Assembly (NCBI GenBank): GCA_040755055.1
Contig: JBFMBS010000009.1
Span: 62,001-126,000, forward strand
Source: DYJK01 sp040755055
GTDB taxonomy: Bacteria > Bacteroidota > Ignavibacteria > Ignavibacteriales > Melioribacteraceae
Direction: 5' to 3'
Length of the DNA stretch: 64,000 nucleotides
Position numbers and translations under genes: made by a program. Under the pieces are notes generated by a model. The model had not been told where the DNA came from, ran no database searches, and worked only from the letters and a program-made list of their open reading frames with translations. Shown here one piece after another: positions 25,871 to 34,772 of the stretch; the first letter of the stretch is position 1, and every line of letters begins with the position of its first letter.

Positions 25871-26599
25871 ATGCTTGAATTAAAAAACCTGAAAAAAAAT
25901 TTTAGTTCTTTCACCGCAGTAAATAACCTGAATTTAGCGATCAACAAAGGTGAACTTTTCGGATTTCTTGGTCCCAACGGTGCCGGAAAAACAACAACCA
26001 TTAAAATGATGACCGGGCTTCTTTCCCCCACCGAGGGAGAAATTTTCATCGACGGAGAAAATGTTTGGCTAAAGCCGATCGAATCAAAAATGAAAATCGG
26101 TTATGTGCCGGATCAGCCTTTCCTTTACGATAAACTTACCGGACGTGAATTCCTTCTCTTCAGCGGAGGACTATATAATATTACCAAGGATAAATTGAAA
26201 GCAAAGATTGATGAACTTATCGACTATTTAAAAATCGGGAGCTGGATCGACAAACGCACGGAAGAGTATTCACAAGGTATGAGACAGCGTATTACAATTG
26301 CCTCCGCTTTCCTTCACGAGCCAATAGTAATTATTATCGATGAACCGATGGTAGGTCTCGATCCTCAATCGGCTTTTGTTATCAAAAAATTTTTTACTGC
26401 GCAAGTGAATGATGGTAAAACTATTTTCATGTCAACCCACAGTCTGCATATAGTCGAGGAAATCTGCACAAGGGTCGGGATCATCAACAAAGGCGCGCTG
26501 ATATTTGATGACTCTATTGATGCGTTGAAAAAACTAAAAGAAGACCGGAACAATAATCTTGAAGAACTATTTATCCAGTTAACAAACGAAGAAGAATGA
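25871..26599 (+). CDS. ABC transporter ATP-binding protein
   Basis: 242 residues, a single nucleotide-binding domain. Walker A is GPNGAGKTT, the Q loop region is GYVPDQPFLYDKLT, the signature is YSQGMRQRIT, Walker B is VIIIDEPMVGLD and the switch His is in MSTHSLH. This matches the DrrA/CcmA-like ATPases of ABC-2 exporters. The stop overlaps the start of the membrane partner by four bases (ATGA), so the two are co-translated. The substrate is unknown. Confidence 0.94.
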   Translation: MLELKNLKKNFSSFTAVNNLNLAINKGELFGFLGPNGAGKTTTIKMMTGLLSPTEGEIFIDGENVWLKPIESKMKIGYVPDQPFLYDKLTGREFLLFSGGLYNITKDKLKAKIDELIDYLKIGSWIDKRTEEYSQGMRQRITIASAFLHEPIVIIIDEPMVGLDPQSAFVIKKFFTAQVNDGKTIFMSTHSLHIVEEICTRVGIINKGALIFDDSIDALKKLKEDRNNNLEELFIQLTNEEE

Positions 26600-28284
26600 G
26601 CCAGCTATTCTACATTATGAAATACAAGCTCTTAATTTTCATGCGGCTCAATAGTAAGCTTAATTTTGAAACTATGCTGAAAAACTTCGGCAGTTCAATC
26701 ATATATCTCGGGTTTGCACTTGGTGCATTTTGGTTCTCGCAAAAGTTTATCAATTTTATAGTTGTAGAAGTAAAAGTAGGCTTGTTCCTACTGCACGAAT
26801 TTATTTCGATGATACTATTTATTTTTTTCGTTGCGGTCAATATCGGCAATACAATCGTTTCTTATTCAACGCTCTACAAATCATCCGAAGTAAATTTCCT
26901 ATTCAGCAAACCGGTTCCATCTTCAAGAATATTCGTTATAAAATTTTTGGATAACTTCTTCTACAGTTCTTCCACTCTCCTTCTCGTTTTACTTTCCGTG
27001 TTAGCCGGTTATTCGGTTTATTTCAAACTGAATTTCTTTTCATTTTTGTTCTTGTTCGTTTTTAATTTCATCCCGTTCATATTTTCGGCCGGTTCGCTCG
27101 GTGTTATTCTTCTCTTGTTAATTATCAAAGCTGCTGCAAAATTCGGATTCAGAAGAGTCGTCTTTTTTATTGCCGCTATTTATGTGATCACAATTTTTCT
27201 TTTCTTCAAGATCAATTCACCCGTCCATCTTGCAACATCTGTAATGAAGCTCTATCCGTTTATCGACACGAACCAATACCTGGGCGAATTTATCGCGCCG
27301 GTGATCAAATTTTTGCCGAATAACTGGTTATCCGAAGCTGCATATTGGATAACCCGCGACCAAATATCGAAAGCGATTATACTAAGCTTGCAGCAAATTG
27401 TTATATCCGTATTACTGTTCATATCTGCAATGGAACTTGGGCGGCGATGGTACCTCGCAACGTGGCTTAAGAATATCAAACTGAATGCAGAAAAGAACGA
27501 AACAAAAAATCACGAGACACTATTTTCTTTCGGCAGCAGTTCATCACTAAAGAGCCAGACAGAAGCAATCATCAAAAGGGATATTCACCTATTCATCCGC
27601 GAACCGAGCCAGGTAATCCATTTCATTGTGCTGGTTTTTCTAATTGTAATTTTTATTTCAAGTGTGTCTGGTATCAGGTACATTGGATTGGGAAATTTTT
27701 ATCTGCAAACCGGCATCTACTTGGCTGTATTTATGTTCAATCTATTGCTCATCTCAACAATATCACTCCGCTTTATTTTTCCGTTGATCAGTCTTGAAGG
27801 ATTAACCCATTGGAAGGTGAGATCTGCACCGGTCGATAATAAATTTTTGATCAGAAGAAAAATTTCGATCATAGGCAGCATAATTTTATTTATCGGGACC
27901 GGGTTAAGCTACTATACAAGTTTCAGGTTTGTTTTTGTGATCGAATTGATGTCTATGCTTACCACAGTCATCGCAATGATAACGATAATATCGATCAATC
28001 TTGGTATGGGCGGATTGTTTGTTAATTACAAAGAGAAGAACCCGATAAGAATTTCTTCATCGCAAGGTGCATCTATAACTTTTCTTATCTGCATTATTTA
28101 CATGCTGTTTATTATTGTACTTTTGTTTGAACCAATGAGCAATTACTTTTTAGCACGAATGATAGGCAGACACTACAATCTGTTCCGTTTAATTTACCCG
28201 GTAATTCCGATTGCAGTTGTTTCGTTCATACTAACATCTATCTTTCTACGTACAGCCGCCAACTCACTCAAAAAAGATTTTTAG
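26596..28284 (+). CDS. ABC-2 type exporter membrane protein
   Basis: 562 residues with about twelve hydrophobic segments in two blocks separated by a charged cytoplasmic stretch (about 280-340, KNIKLNAEKNETKNHE...IIKRDIHLFIREPSQ). The IKRDxxxFxREPSQ element resembles the coupling region of large putative ABC-2 exporters. It pairs with the ATPase gene that overlaps it by four bases. I see no lipoprotein- or antibiotic-specific motif that would fix the cargo. Confidence 0.85.
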   Translation: MSQLFYIMKYKLLIFMRLNSKLNFETMLKNFGSSIIYLGFALGAFWFSQKFINFIVVEVKVGLFLLHEFISMILFIFFVAVNIGNTIVSYSTLYKSSEVNFLFSKPVPSSRIFVIKFLDNFFYSSSTLLLVLLSVLAGYSVYFKLNFFSFLFLFVFNFIPFIFSAGSLGVILLLLIIKAAAKFGFRRVVFFIAAIYVITIFLFFKINSPVHLATSVMKLYPFIDTNQYLGEFIAPVIKFLPNNWLSEAAYWITRDQISKAIILSLQQIVISVLLFISAMELGRRWYLATWLKNIKLNAEKNETKNHETLFSFGSSSSLKSQTEAIIKRDIHLFIREPSQVIHFIVLVFLIVIFISSVSGIRYIGLGNFYLQTGIYLAVFMFNLLLISTISLRFIFPLISLEGLTHWKVRSAPVDNKFLIRRKISIIGSIILFIGTGLSYYTSFRFVFVIELMSMLTTVIAMITIISINLGMGGLFVNYKEKNPIRISSSQGASITFLICIIYMLFIIVLLFEPMSNYFLARMIGRHYNLFRLIYPVIPIAVVSFILTSIFLRTAANSLKKDF

Positions 28285-28295
28285 TTATCCATCTG

Positions 28296-28433
28296 CATTT
28301 CTCTGTGGAACTCCGTGCCAGTGTATGATCAATGAAAATTAACCAACCATATTTCTCCGTGTTTCTCTGTGAAATATTTTTTAAGAGAGATTACACTGAG
28401 TCACACAGAGTCTGCACTGAGAGACACAGAGTA
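28296..28433. repeat. Inverted 'CTCTGTG/CACAGAG' repeat, copy 1
   Basis: Stretch with repeated TTTCTCTGTG, CTCCGTG and TTTCTCCGTG units, then their complements CACTGAG, CACACAGAG and GACACAGAG, able to fold into one long imperfect hairpin. A related copy is at 52590-52707. It occupies the 284-bp spacer between the ABC permease and cupin genes. Although one frame is open through it, the translation (ESHRVCTERHRV) is repeat-derived. Confidence 0.7.
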
Positions 28434-28568
28434 AAAAAATCAAATCCAGCAGTTCATTCCATTATTCCACAATTCCCTAAAGCTTATTCCCAGCCAACTT
28501 TCTTCCATTTCTTTTATTTATTCTTTTCTACATTTCCCGTATTTTGGAATCAAAAATCAGGACAATCC

Positions 28569-28919
28569 ATGAAAGTAATTAACATAAATGACGTTCAGAA
28601 AAAATCCGTTGCAATGGACGGCGCACAAAATGTTTTGAAGCAAATCCCTATTGCAAATGCCGACGGCACACCCAACATGTCCCTCCGTGTCTTTACAGTT
28701 GAACCCGATGGACACACTCCCTACCACAAACATGATTACGAGCAGTTGAATTACATCATAGATGGTCAAGGTGTTATAATAAATGAACAAGGCGAGGAAA
28801 AACCTCTTAAGAAAGGCGACTTTGCTCTTGTTCTTCCAAACGAAATGCATCAATACAAAAATGTGAATAAAGATAAACCGTTTGTATTCATCTGCGGCGT
28901 TCCCAAACAATTTGAATGA
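28569..28919 (+). CDS. Small cupin-domain protein
   Basis: 116 residues from the ATG at 28569; the frame extends upstream through repeats but that part is not credible as protein. It has the cupin metal motif in a GHTPYHKHDYEQLNYIIDGQG context (two His and a Glu-like position) and second motif LPNEMHQYKN with the last His. It is a single-domain cytoplasmic cupin of the kind that binds a metal and a small ligand. The function is not predictable. It precedes the RidA-like gene by 82 bases, which contain another repeat. Confidence 0.85.
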   Translation: MKVININDVQKKSVAMDGAQNVLKQIPIANADGTPNMSLRVFTVEPDGHTPYHKHDYEQLNYIIDGQGVIINEQGEEKPLKKGDFALVLPNEMHQYKNVNKDKPFVFICGVPKQFE

Positions 28920-28923
28920 CTCT

Positions 28924-28964
28924 GTTGTCATACTGAGCCCGTCAATAGGCGGGCGAAGTATCCC
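28924..28964. repeat. Short 'TGTCATACTGAGC...GCGAAGTATC' repeat
   Basis: A dispersed-repeat type motif with an internal hairpin GCCCGtcaataggCGGGC, between the cupin and RidA-like genes. Similar text-like repeats are known in many genomes; only one copy is seen in this window. Confidence 0.5.
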
Positions 28965-29001
28965 TATGCCGAGCAACAACAAAAAATAAATTTGGTTAAC
29001 T

Positions 29002-29436
29002 ATGAAAACATTTTTAACACTCATCATTCTGCACTCTACCTTCTGCGTTCTAACAGCCCAACTAAAAGTAATAACCTCTCCCGATGCACCGAAGGCAATC
29101 GGTCCCTACTCCCAGGCAATTGAAGCTAACGGATTTGTTTTTCTATCCGGGCAAATTGCTATTGACCCAGCAACTAGCACAATGATTGAAAACGATATCG
29201 AGAAACAGACACGACAAATTTTTGCAAACATCCGTGCAGTTCTTAAAGAAGCCGGGACGGATATTACAAAAGTTGTAAAATGTACTGTCTTTATGATTGA
29301 CCTTAACGACTTTGCAAAGATGAATAAAATTTACGAAGAAGAATTTGCCGGGCATAAACCGGCACGCTCCACCGTGCAAGTTGCACGCTTGCCTAAGGAT
29401 GCCCTAATTGAAATTGAGTGTGTTGTGGTAAAATAA
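29002..29436 (+). CDS. RidA/YjgF-family protein with an N-terminal signal peptide
   Basis: 144 residues. Residues 20-144 are a normal RidA domain: SPDAPKAIGPYSQAI, GFVFLSGQIAIDP, the active-site Arg in GHKPARSTVQVARLP, and the closing ALIEIECVVV. RidA enzymes hydrolyse reactive imine/enamine intermediates in the cytoplasm. Here the domain follows a hydrophobic leader (MKTFLTLIILHSTFCVLTAQ), implying export. The leader is encoded by a DNA stretch (about 29024-29056) that matches a dispersed repeat type (CTGCACTCTACCTTCTGCG), so it may be a recently acquired leader. Confidence 0.9.
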   Translation: MKTFLTLIILHSTFCVLTAQLKVITSPDAPKAIGPYSQAIEANGFVFLSGQIAIDPATSTMIENDIEKQTRQIFANIRAVLKEAGTDITKVVKCTVFMIDLNDFAKMNKIYEEEFAGHKPARSTVQVARLPKDALIEIECVVVK

Positions 29437-29595
29437 TGTTAACCGGATTGTTACTCCGTTTACCCAAAACATTTCGGTTTATGTTGAATTAAGTTTTTGA
29501 TAAGTTATTAGCGAAGAAATTGAGGAAAAGAACTCGGTTGCTAATCAACAAAAACCTCGTTAATTAATTGCTCCACACAAAAATATGAGTACACT

Positions 29596-30327
29596 ATGGA
29601 TTACTTAGGAACATTTGGGACTATTCTTTTTGGTGCTTTAAGTATCTATTTCTTTTTTCGTTCTCAAACAATTAAAAGACCCTTATTCGTTTATCAAACG
29701 GATCTTTTACAAACAAAAAATCATCCAGAAATTAGTATTATATTTAGGAAAAATCAGATACATAATTTATCCAGAGCGTATATATTATTCTGCAACAAAG
29801 GTAATAAAGAAATTAGGAACAATGATTTGCCAACCAGTAAATATCCTACAATTATTTTTCAAGATAATGTAAAAGTATTATCAGTAAATAAGACTGCTAT
29901 TTCTTCTGAAGAAAATAATTTCCAAATAATTCTTAGTGGTAACAAAGTAGAAATCAGATTTGATTATATGAATCAAAATGATGGGGTAGTTTTCGAAGTT
30001 TTATATGATTCAGATACAGAGGAATTACCAGCTAAATTGAATGCTCCATTTATTGGAATATCTAAAATTAGTTTAGATATATATAAAAGCGATTATAAAA
30101 AAAGTGAAACTATTGGAGGGCTTGTAGCTGGCAGTTTATTATTTGGTCTACCGTCTATAATAATGATTTCCAATATCATTAAACAATTACCAGAATTACC
30201 ATCCATCACAATTATTATTGTGTGCCCTTTTTTGCTTGCTTTATTTATAATTTCTACATGGAAGTTATTAAGAGACTATTTCAAATATTCGTTACCACTT
30301 TTTGCTAAATCTTATTTTAAGAAATAA
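29596..30327 (+). CDS. Hypothetical membrane protein
   Basis: 243 residues. One N-terminal membrane helix (about 7-22), a soluble beta-rich region (30-160; FVYQTDLL...IIFRKNQIHNLSRAYILFCNKGNKEI), and two C-terminal helices (about 170-195 and 203-222). I do not recognise the family. The codon use is strongly AT-rich, as in the other accessory genes of the region. It is probably transcribed alone. Confidence 0.65.
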   Translation: MDYLGTFGTILFGALSIYFFFRSQTIKRPLFVYQTDLLQTKNHPEISIIFRKNQIHNLSRAYILFCNKGNKEIRNNDLPTSKYPTIIFQDNVKVLSVNKTAISSEENNFQIILSGNKVEIRFDYMNQNDGVVFEVLYDSDTEELPAKLNAPFIGISKISLDIYKSDYKKSETIGGLVAGSLLFGLPSIIMISNIIKQLPELPSITIIIVCPFLLALFIISTWKLLRDYFKYSLPLFAKSYFKK

Positions 30328-30399
30328 TACATAACACTCACCTCGATAGCGGTCACTTTTGCCGAAATGGTCTCTGTGTCGCTTAAGAAAATAGATTTT

Positions 30400-30432
30400 C
30401 CACACCGTCAAGGACAGTTCCTTGACGAAAAC
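30400..30432. repeat. Palindromic mini-repeat, copy 1
   Basis: CCACACCGTCAAGGA-CAG-TTCCTTGACG followed by AAAAC. A near-identical unit is at 33634-33666. It lies in the 199-bp gap between the membrane protein and the zinc-ribbon gene. Confidence 0.7.
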
Positions 30433-30526
30433 TTAACTGAAGAGATATAACGAGATATTAGCGAATAAATAAGAGTACAGTTAAGGTATTAAACTTAACT
30501 TCCAAGAAATAATAACAAGGTGTTCT

Positions 30527-30850
30527 ATGAAAATTACATGCCCAAATTGTGAAAGCGAAGATGTTAAGATGCTGCTGCCGAATTTTTACGAGTGCCGGGA
30601 TTGCAACCGCGTCTTTTCAATCAAACCAAATTCTCAATTAACTATTGATATTGATGGAGTTAGAATAGTACCGCTGCCTTCAATTCCAAGACCGCTAAAA
30701 GTTTTTGAAAGTACTAGACCTCAACTTTCTATTAATCTTCACCAATTCGGCATTGAAAAGAATTTACTTATTAAAAAGATCAAAAGTAAAAAGGCGTTAA
30801 CAGCAGCTAGTAAGAATATAATTCTCAAGAACTTAGGTTTGAAATTTTAA
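30527..30850 (+). CDS. Small zinc-ribbon protein
   Basis: 107 residues. A CxxC-13-CxxC zinc ribbon at the N-terminus (CPNCESEDV...YECRDC) is followed by a basic C-terminus (LIKKIKSKKALTAASKNIILK). The second half resembles no family I know. It could be a small nucleic-acid-binding or structural protein. Preceded by AACAAGG at a ribosome-binding distance. Confidence 0.7.
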   Translation: MKITCPNCESEDVKMLLPNFYECRDCNRVFSIKPNSQLTIDIDGVRIVPLPSIPRPLKVFESTRPQLSINLHQFGIEKNLLIKKIKSKKALTAASKNIILKNLGLKF

Positions 30851-30884
30851 CGTCTCTGAATAGTTAACAAATAAATAGTTATAA

Positions 30885-31316
30885 ATGGACCTGAAAGAAA
30901 TACAAGAAATTATTAGCGAGCAATCGACCAAGTGTTCTGCTATAGGCAGACAAATAGCATTAGGATTAATGGGTGTTACGTGGGCATTCTTCTTTTCGGA
31001 TAAACAGTTCTCGTCACATTTTCTCCTGATCACTGCCCTATTCTCCGAGATTCTGTATTACCTGATCGACTTCAGTCAATATTTTTTTGTGCTGATCTCT
31101 TATAAGAGGCTATACACTAACACGCACAAAATACTAACAAAAAAAGACGATACAATAAAAGATGCGGATCTTGAATATTCTGTGCTTATGGTAAAAAGTG
31201 AAATTAATAAGAAAGGTTTTAGATTCTTCTTTGTGAAATTTCCTATGCTGATAATTTCTTTCATTACCCTTTTAATATACATAGTATTGCAAATAGTTAA
31301 AACCGGAAGTTTATAA
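30885..31316 (+). CDS. Hypothetical membrane protein with three or four helices
   Basis: 143 residues with hydrophobic segments near residues 22-36, 45-70 and 118-140 separated by a charged cytoplasmic loop (YKRLYTNTHKILTKKDDTIKDAD). Not recognised. It lies 34 bases after the zinc-ribbon gene and 22 bases before the secreted peptidase gene, so the three may be one transcript. Confidence 0.65.
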   Translation: MDLKEIQEIISEQSTKCSAIGRQIALGLMGVTWAFFFSDKQFSSHFLLITALFSEILYYLIDFSQYFFVLISYKRLYTNTHKILTKKDDTIKDADLEYSVLMVKSEINKKGFRFFFVKFPMLIISFITLLIYIVLQIVKTGSL

Positions 31317-31338
31317 ATAAGAAAAGCAACGAGATAAA

Positions 31339-32886
31339 ATGCGTAGATCAACCGTGTTGTTCATTGCTTCATTATTACTAGCAACAAATGTGAATGCTCA
31401 AAACTCTTTCGATAGTCTTATTACTCGTTACTACAACACATTTGTTAGTTCGGATGAGATTCTAATTGTTAAAGGTAGATTAACTGATAAGTATCCGGCT
31501 GAATTAAATGAAATTTTTCTATCGTGGGAGAACGAAAATCTTAAGATCAAATATGAAGACGAACTTGATTCCCTCGATCTTAAAAAACATCTCCAGTTCT
31601 ATGGTCCGATTGGCTCTTACGTTCACTTGCAAAAGTTCTTGCCGAAAGTACTAACCGTGACTGAAAACGGATTCAGTTTTGGTCCATATGACTTTACAGA
31701 CTCACTCGATGCGATAAGTATTTTTCCCTCCGAGTGCGATAGATATTTTCAAATATCAAATTCATTCACCGGGTTAAAAACTCTCTGGACAACTTTTCAA
31801 TACTTGAGCCAATATTTTATCATGCAAAATTGGGCAATCACACATCACGGCTTTTTATTAAATAATGAGTTCGATCCCGCAAATCACTACGATGTATGGA
31901 AATTGAGAAAGAAACAGCTAATAGAAAAATCAACTAAGTATTACACCTTTTACTATGATCCATCGGTATTTGTTAATAAACAAAACGCAGATAGTCTTTT
32001 CTTAAATGAGGATAAAAAAGTTGATAATATTCTTAGTTTTTTTGGATTAGCACAGCCCGAACGAAAAATAGAATGTTTTCTTTATAAAGACTTTGCACAG
32101 AAATATTATTTATCGGCAACACCAGGCAGTGGAAATATTTTCATCAAAGCGTACCAGAATCATTCAATCGGACTTGGTGTAGTTGAACATGAATCGATCC
32201 ACATTTTATTTAACGACCGGGTTGGGTCGCTTACATCTTTTTTCTCGGAGGGTGTTGTAGGCTATTATTACGCATGTAAGGATAGCAGCAGTTGGAAAAG
32301 AACAAGAATGCTTATTACCAATAGTGTCGATTTCAGCATAAAAAAATATTTGGTTAGCAGCAGATTTAATTTTTCGTCGGAAGATTACGCAGCATCCGCT
32401 TTTTTTATTAAGTACCTTATTGATTCATATGGTTTGGAAAAATTTAAATCTTTCTGCAAAGCAAAAAGCATTGAAGAAGGATTCGCCGGCATATATGGAA
32501 TGAACATCGATCAAGTATATGCCGATTGGAACAACTATTTTGAAAGTTACAAAATACCATTGGGACCCGATAGAAAGATTATTGTTCAGGTCATTTGCAA
32601 AGATTTACCCGATAGTTCAAAGATATTCATAACCGGCGATCATCAATTACTAAGCAATTGGAACCCCGGCAAGATTATTCTTGAGAAACAAAATGACGGC
32701 GTTTGGTTCAAAGAATTCGCCTTCCCCGAAGGATCGATTATCAGTTATAAAATCACACGCGGAAGTTGGGATAAAGAAGCACTCGATCAGAATGGCAATG
32801 TTCCCGGTAATTCTATCTATGAAGTGAAACAAGACGATACAATTGTAATCCATGTCAATAAATGGAAAGATCAATTGGGGAAATAA
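31339..32886 (+). CDS. Secreted gluzincin-like metallopeptidase with C-terminal starch-binding-like domain
   Basis: 515 residues with a Sec signal peptide ending ATNVNAQ. A zinc-peptidase motif is visible: His284-Glu285-Ser-Ile-His288 with a downstream Glu304 in FFSEGVVGYY, as in peptidase MA-like gluzincins. The C-terminal 100 residues (KIIVQVICKDLP...IFITGDHQLLSNWNP...VWFKEFAFPEGSIISYKITRGSW) match the CBM20/E-set-like module often attached to secreted Bacteroidota hydrolases. The protein should act in the periplasm or outside. There is no T9SS tail. Substrate unknown; activity is inferred only from the motif. Confidence 0.75.
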   Translation: MRRSTVLFIASLLLATNVNAQNSFDSLITRYYNTFVSSDEILIVKGRLTDKYPAELNEIFLSWENENLKIKYEDELDSLDLKKHLQFYGPIGSYVHLQKFLPKVLTVTENGFSFGPYDFTDSLDAISIFPSECDRYFQISNSFTGLKTLWTTFQYLSQYFIMQNWAITHHGFLLNNEFDPANHYDVWKLRKKQLIEKSTKYYTFYYDPSVFVNKQNADSLFLNEDKKVDNILSFFGLAQPERKIECFLYKDFAQKYYLSATPGSGNIFIKAYQNHSIGLGVVEHESIHILFNDRVGSLTSFFSEGVVGYYYACKDSSSWKRTRMLITNSVDFSIKKYLVSSRFNFSSEDYAASAFFIKYLIDSYGLEKFKSFCKAKSIEEGFAGIYGMNIDQVYADWNNYFESYKIPLGPDRKIIVQVICKDLPDSSKIFITGDHQLLSNWNPGKIILEKQNDGVWFKEFAFPEGSIISYKITRGSWDKEALDQNGNVPGNSIYEVKQDDTIVIHVNKWKDQLGK

Positions 32887-33003
32887 ATGTGCACGTTGCA
32901 CTGTTCTCAAGAACTACTCATTAACTGAAATTGTGAAGAACATTACTGAGGTTTTTTATGTGAATTATCTTTCGTATTTTTTTCCGAGAAAAAGAAGAAT
33001 TAA

Positions 33004-33303
33004 ATGAAAAGTTATTCGTCGAGCGAAATAATAGAAATATTGAATCGCAACAAGAATTTACTAAAACGATACAGAGTTAAGAAAATTGGCTTGTTCGGTT
33101 CTTTTTCGAGGGATGAATCTAATAATGAAAGTGATATAGATTTGCTAGTTGATTTTGAAGAAAAATCACTTGATAATTTCATTGATTTAGTTTTTGAACT
33201 AGAAAAAATATTTGGACGGAAAGTTGAACTACTGACTAAAGAAGGAATTAGCCCATATATCTTACCTTATGTGCAAAATGAGGTCCGCTGGTATGAAGCA
33301 TGA
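33004..33303 (+). CDS. mntA: MntA-type minimal nucleotidyltransferase antitoxin (pair 1)
   Basis: 99 residues with the polymerase-beta-like motif GSFSRDESNNESDIDLLVDF, which fits GSx10DxD, and the later Asp/Glu strand KVELLTKEG. Such MntA proteins neutralise HepT by adding AMP to a Tyr of the toxin. It overlaps the downstream HepT gene by 11 bases, the usual order. Confidence 0.92.
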   Translation: MKSYSSSEIIEILNRNKNLLKRYRVKKIGLFGSFSRDESNNESDIDLLVDFEEKSLDNFIDLVFELEKIFGRKVELLTKEGISPYILPYVQNEVRWYEA

Positions 33304-33622
33304 TAAAATTTACTTGCAGCACATTCTTGATGAAATAGTCTTTATTAAAAAGTCAGTCGCCAATCTAAACTATAATACTTTTACCGAAAGCGAAACTTAC
33401 ACAAGAGCATTTTCAAGAAGCATTGAAATAATTGGTGAAGCAGTTAAAAATTTATCTCCGAATTTTAGAGAAAAATACAACGATATTGATTGGAAGAAAA
33501 TCGCTGGTATGCGTGATAAATTAATTCATCAATATTTTAGTGTAGATTACGAACTGATTTGGGATGCTGTCAAAAATAAACTCCCATCCATTGAAAACCG
33601 AATTAAAGAAATATTAGATTAA
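33293..33622 (+). CDS. hepT: HepT-like (DUF86) toxin (pair 1)
   Basis: 109 residues from ATG 33293; a frame extension to 33269 is not used because conserved sequence starts at MKHDKIYLQHIL. All-helical HEPN domain with the RNase motif RDKLIHQY (Rx4HxY), the Tyr being the expected site of AMPylation by the partner. Part of a type VII toxin-antitoxin module; a second one is at 40.3-41.0 kb. Confidence 0.92.
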   Translation: MKHDKIYLQHILDEIVFIKKSVANLNYNTFTESETYTRAFSRSIEIIGEAVKNLSPNFREKYNDIDWKKIAGMRDKLIHQYFSVDYELIWDAVKNKLPSIENRIKEILD

Positions 33623-33633
33623 TATAAATCTAT

Positions 33634-33666
33634 CCACATCGCCAAGGACCTCTCCTTGACAAAAAC
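33634..33666. repeat. Palindromic mini-repeat, copy 2
   Basis: CCACATCGCCAAGGA-CC-TCTCCTTGAC followed by AAAAAC, matching the unit at 30400-30432 in stem and flanks. It separates the HepT and DUF3788 genes. Confidence 0.7.
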
Positions 33667-33683
33667 ATGTATTAGGAGGAAAC

Positions 33684-34106
33684 GTGGATAAAATAATTTT
33701 ATCAGACAAGAACCAATTCCCCACCGAGGAAATTATATTTTCTCACATAGGCAAATCAAAAATATTCTGGGAATCTTTGTTCAAACACATTCATACAAAT
33801 CATCCCGATTTTTCCGAAGAGTGGAGATATTATAACGATGGCAAAAGCTGGCTGTTCAAAGTTACAAGAAAATCAAAAACGATATTTTGGCTTTCCCTTA
33901 TCGAAGACACATTTAGAATAACATTCTACTTGAGCGATAAAGCGGAAACGGCTATTAAGGAGAGTTCTATTTCTGCCTCACTAAAAAAGCAATTTAAAGA
34001 TGGGAAAAAATTTGGCAAAATCCGCGGACTTACCCTACTAATGAATAACAAACAAAATGTTGAGTCTGCTAAAGAGTTAATATCGATCAAGCTAAAAAAC
34101 AAATAG
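33684..34106 (+). CDS. DUF3788-type protein
   Basis: 140 residues from a GTG preceded by AGGAGG with four bases spacing. The sequence (FWESLFKHIHTNHPDFSEEWRYYNDGKSWLFKV, IFWLSLIEDTFRITFYLSDK, GKIRGLTLLM) fits the DUF3788 family of small cytoplasmic proteins found widely in Bacteroidota and Firmicutes. Its function is unknown. Confidence 0.8.
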   Translation: MDKIILSDKNQFPTEEIIFSHIGKSKIFWESLFKHIHTNHPDFSEEWRYYNDGKSWLFKVTRKSKTIFWLSLIEDTFRITFYLSDKAETAIKESSISASLKKQFKDGKKFGKIRGLTLLMNNKQNVESAKELISIKLKNK

Positions 34107-34180
34107 CAACTCACTCATGTCTATCGGAGGTATGTTGATGGATTAACAGTATCGAATCAAATTATAAATAGAGAGTTAAT

Positions 34181-34561
34181 ATGAAATATTTATACTTTTT
34201 ATTATTGGCTGTTTTCATTACTAATAATTTACTCGCACAAGAGATAATTTTTACCCACAAGCTTGAATTGTTGACACCCAAAGTAACCGAACCTTACATT
34301 TTAGATGCAGCCATTTATGCCAAGGACAGTGTTGATTACATCCGCATTCAATTTCCTGATGATTTAATCACTGCTGAATACATTGTCGATAGTGCTAAAA
34401 TAAAATTTCAAGCAACCAAAATAAGCGATGCAAAACTCGTAACAATACAATTTATTGGCAGCGGAAATATCGAAAATAAAATTGATGGGACATTCACAGC
34501 ACTTGTAGATTGTGTGTTTAGGAAGGACATGTCGGGGAATTTTGTTTTGAGAAAAAAATAA
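34181..34561 (+). CDS. Small secreted hypothetical protein
   Basis: 126 residues with signal peptide MKYLYFLLLAVFITNNLLAQ. The mature part looks like one beta-sandwich domain (ELLTPKVTEPYILDAAIYAKDSVDYIRIQFPDD...GTFTALVDCVF). Not assigned to a family. It is separated from the next gene by 211 bases. Confidence 0.65.
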   Translation: MKYLYFLLLAVFITNNLLAQEIIFTHKLELLTPKVTEPYILDAAIYAKDSVDYIRIQFPDDLITAEYIVDSAKIKFQATKISDAKLVTIQFIGSGNIENKIDGTFTALVDCVFRKDMSGNFVLRKK

Positions 34562-34615
34562 CAATACTCAAACCCACTTAACAGGAACTAAGTGCGGCAA
34601 GTTTTTATAACTACT

Positions 34616-34674
34616 TATGATTTATCATGGTTTTTCATAATCGATCATATTTGATCTGCGTTCTATTGTCTTTA
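34616..34674. repeat. 'ATCTGCGTTCTATTG' dispersed repeat
   Basis: Contains GATCTGCGTTCTATTGTCTT followed by TAACATTTTT, closely matching the end of the repeat at 54184-54270 (CCGCGTTCTATTGCCTTAGA). It lies just before the glycanase gene; the rest of the 211-bp spacer shows no gene. Confidence 0.6.
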
Positions 34675-34772
34675 ACATTTTTATCCACAACTTTTTTCCA
34701 AAGCTTTAACATTACCCACGCTGGTGATAAATATTATTTATGTACATTTCGAATTATTAAATTACTTAGTAT

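Noticed and set aside
28332..28568. Upstream extension of the cupin reading frame.
   Set aside because: It translates an inverted repeat (CACAGAG type) and a low-complexity stretch; the cupin fold begins at ATG 28569.
30400..33666. Possible CRISPR array from short palindromic repeats.
   Set aside because: Only two units 3.2 kb apart with genes between them; no regular spacers and no cas genes.
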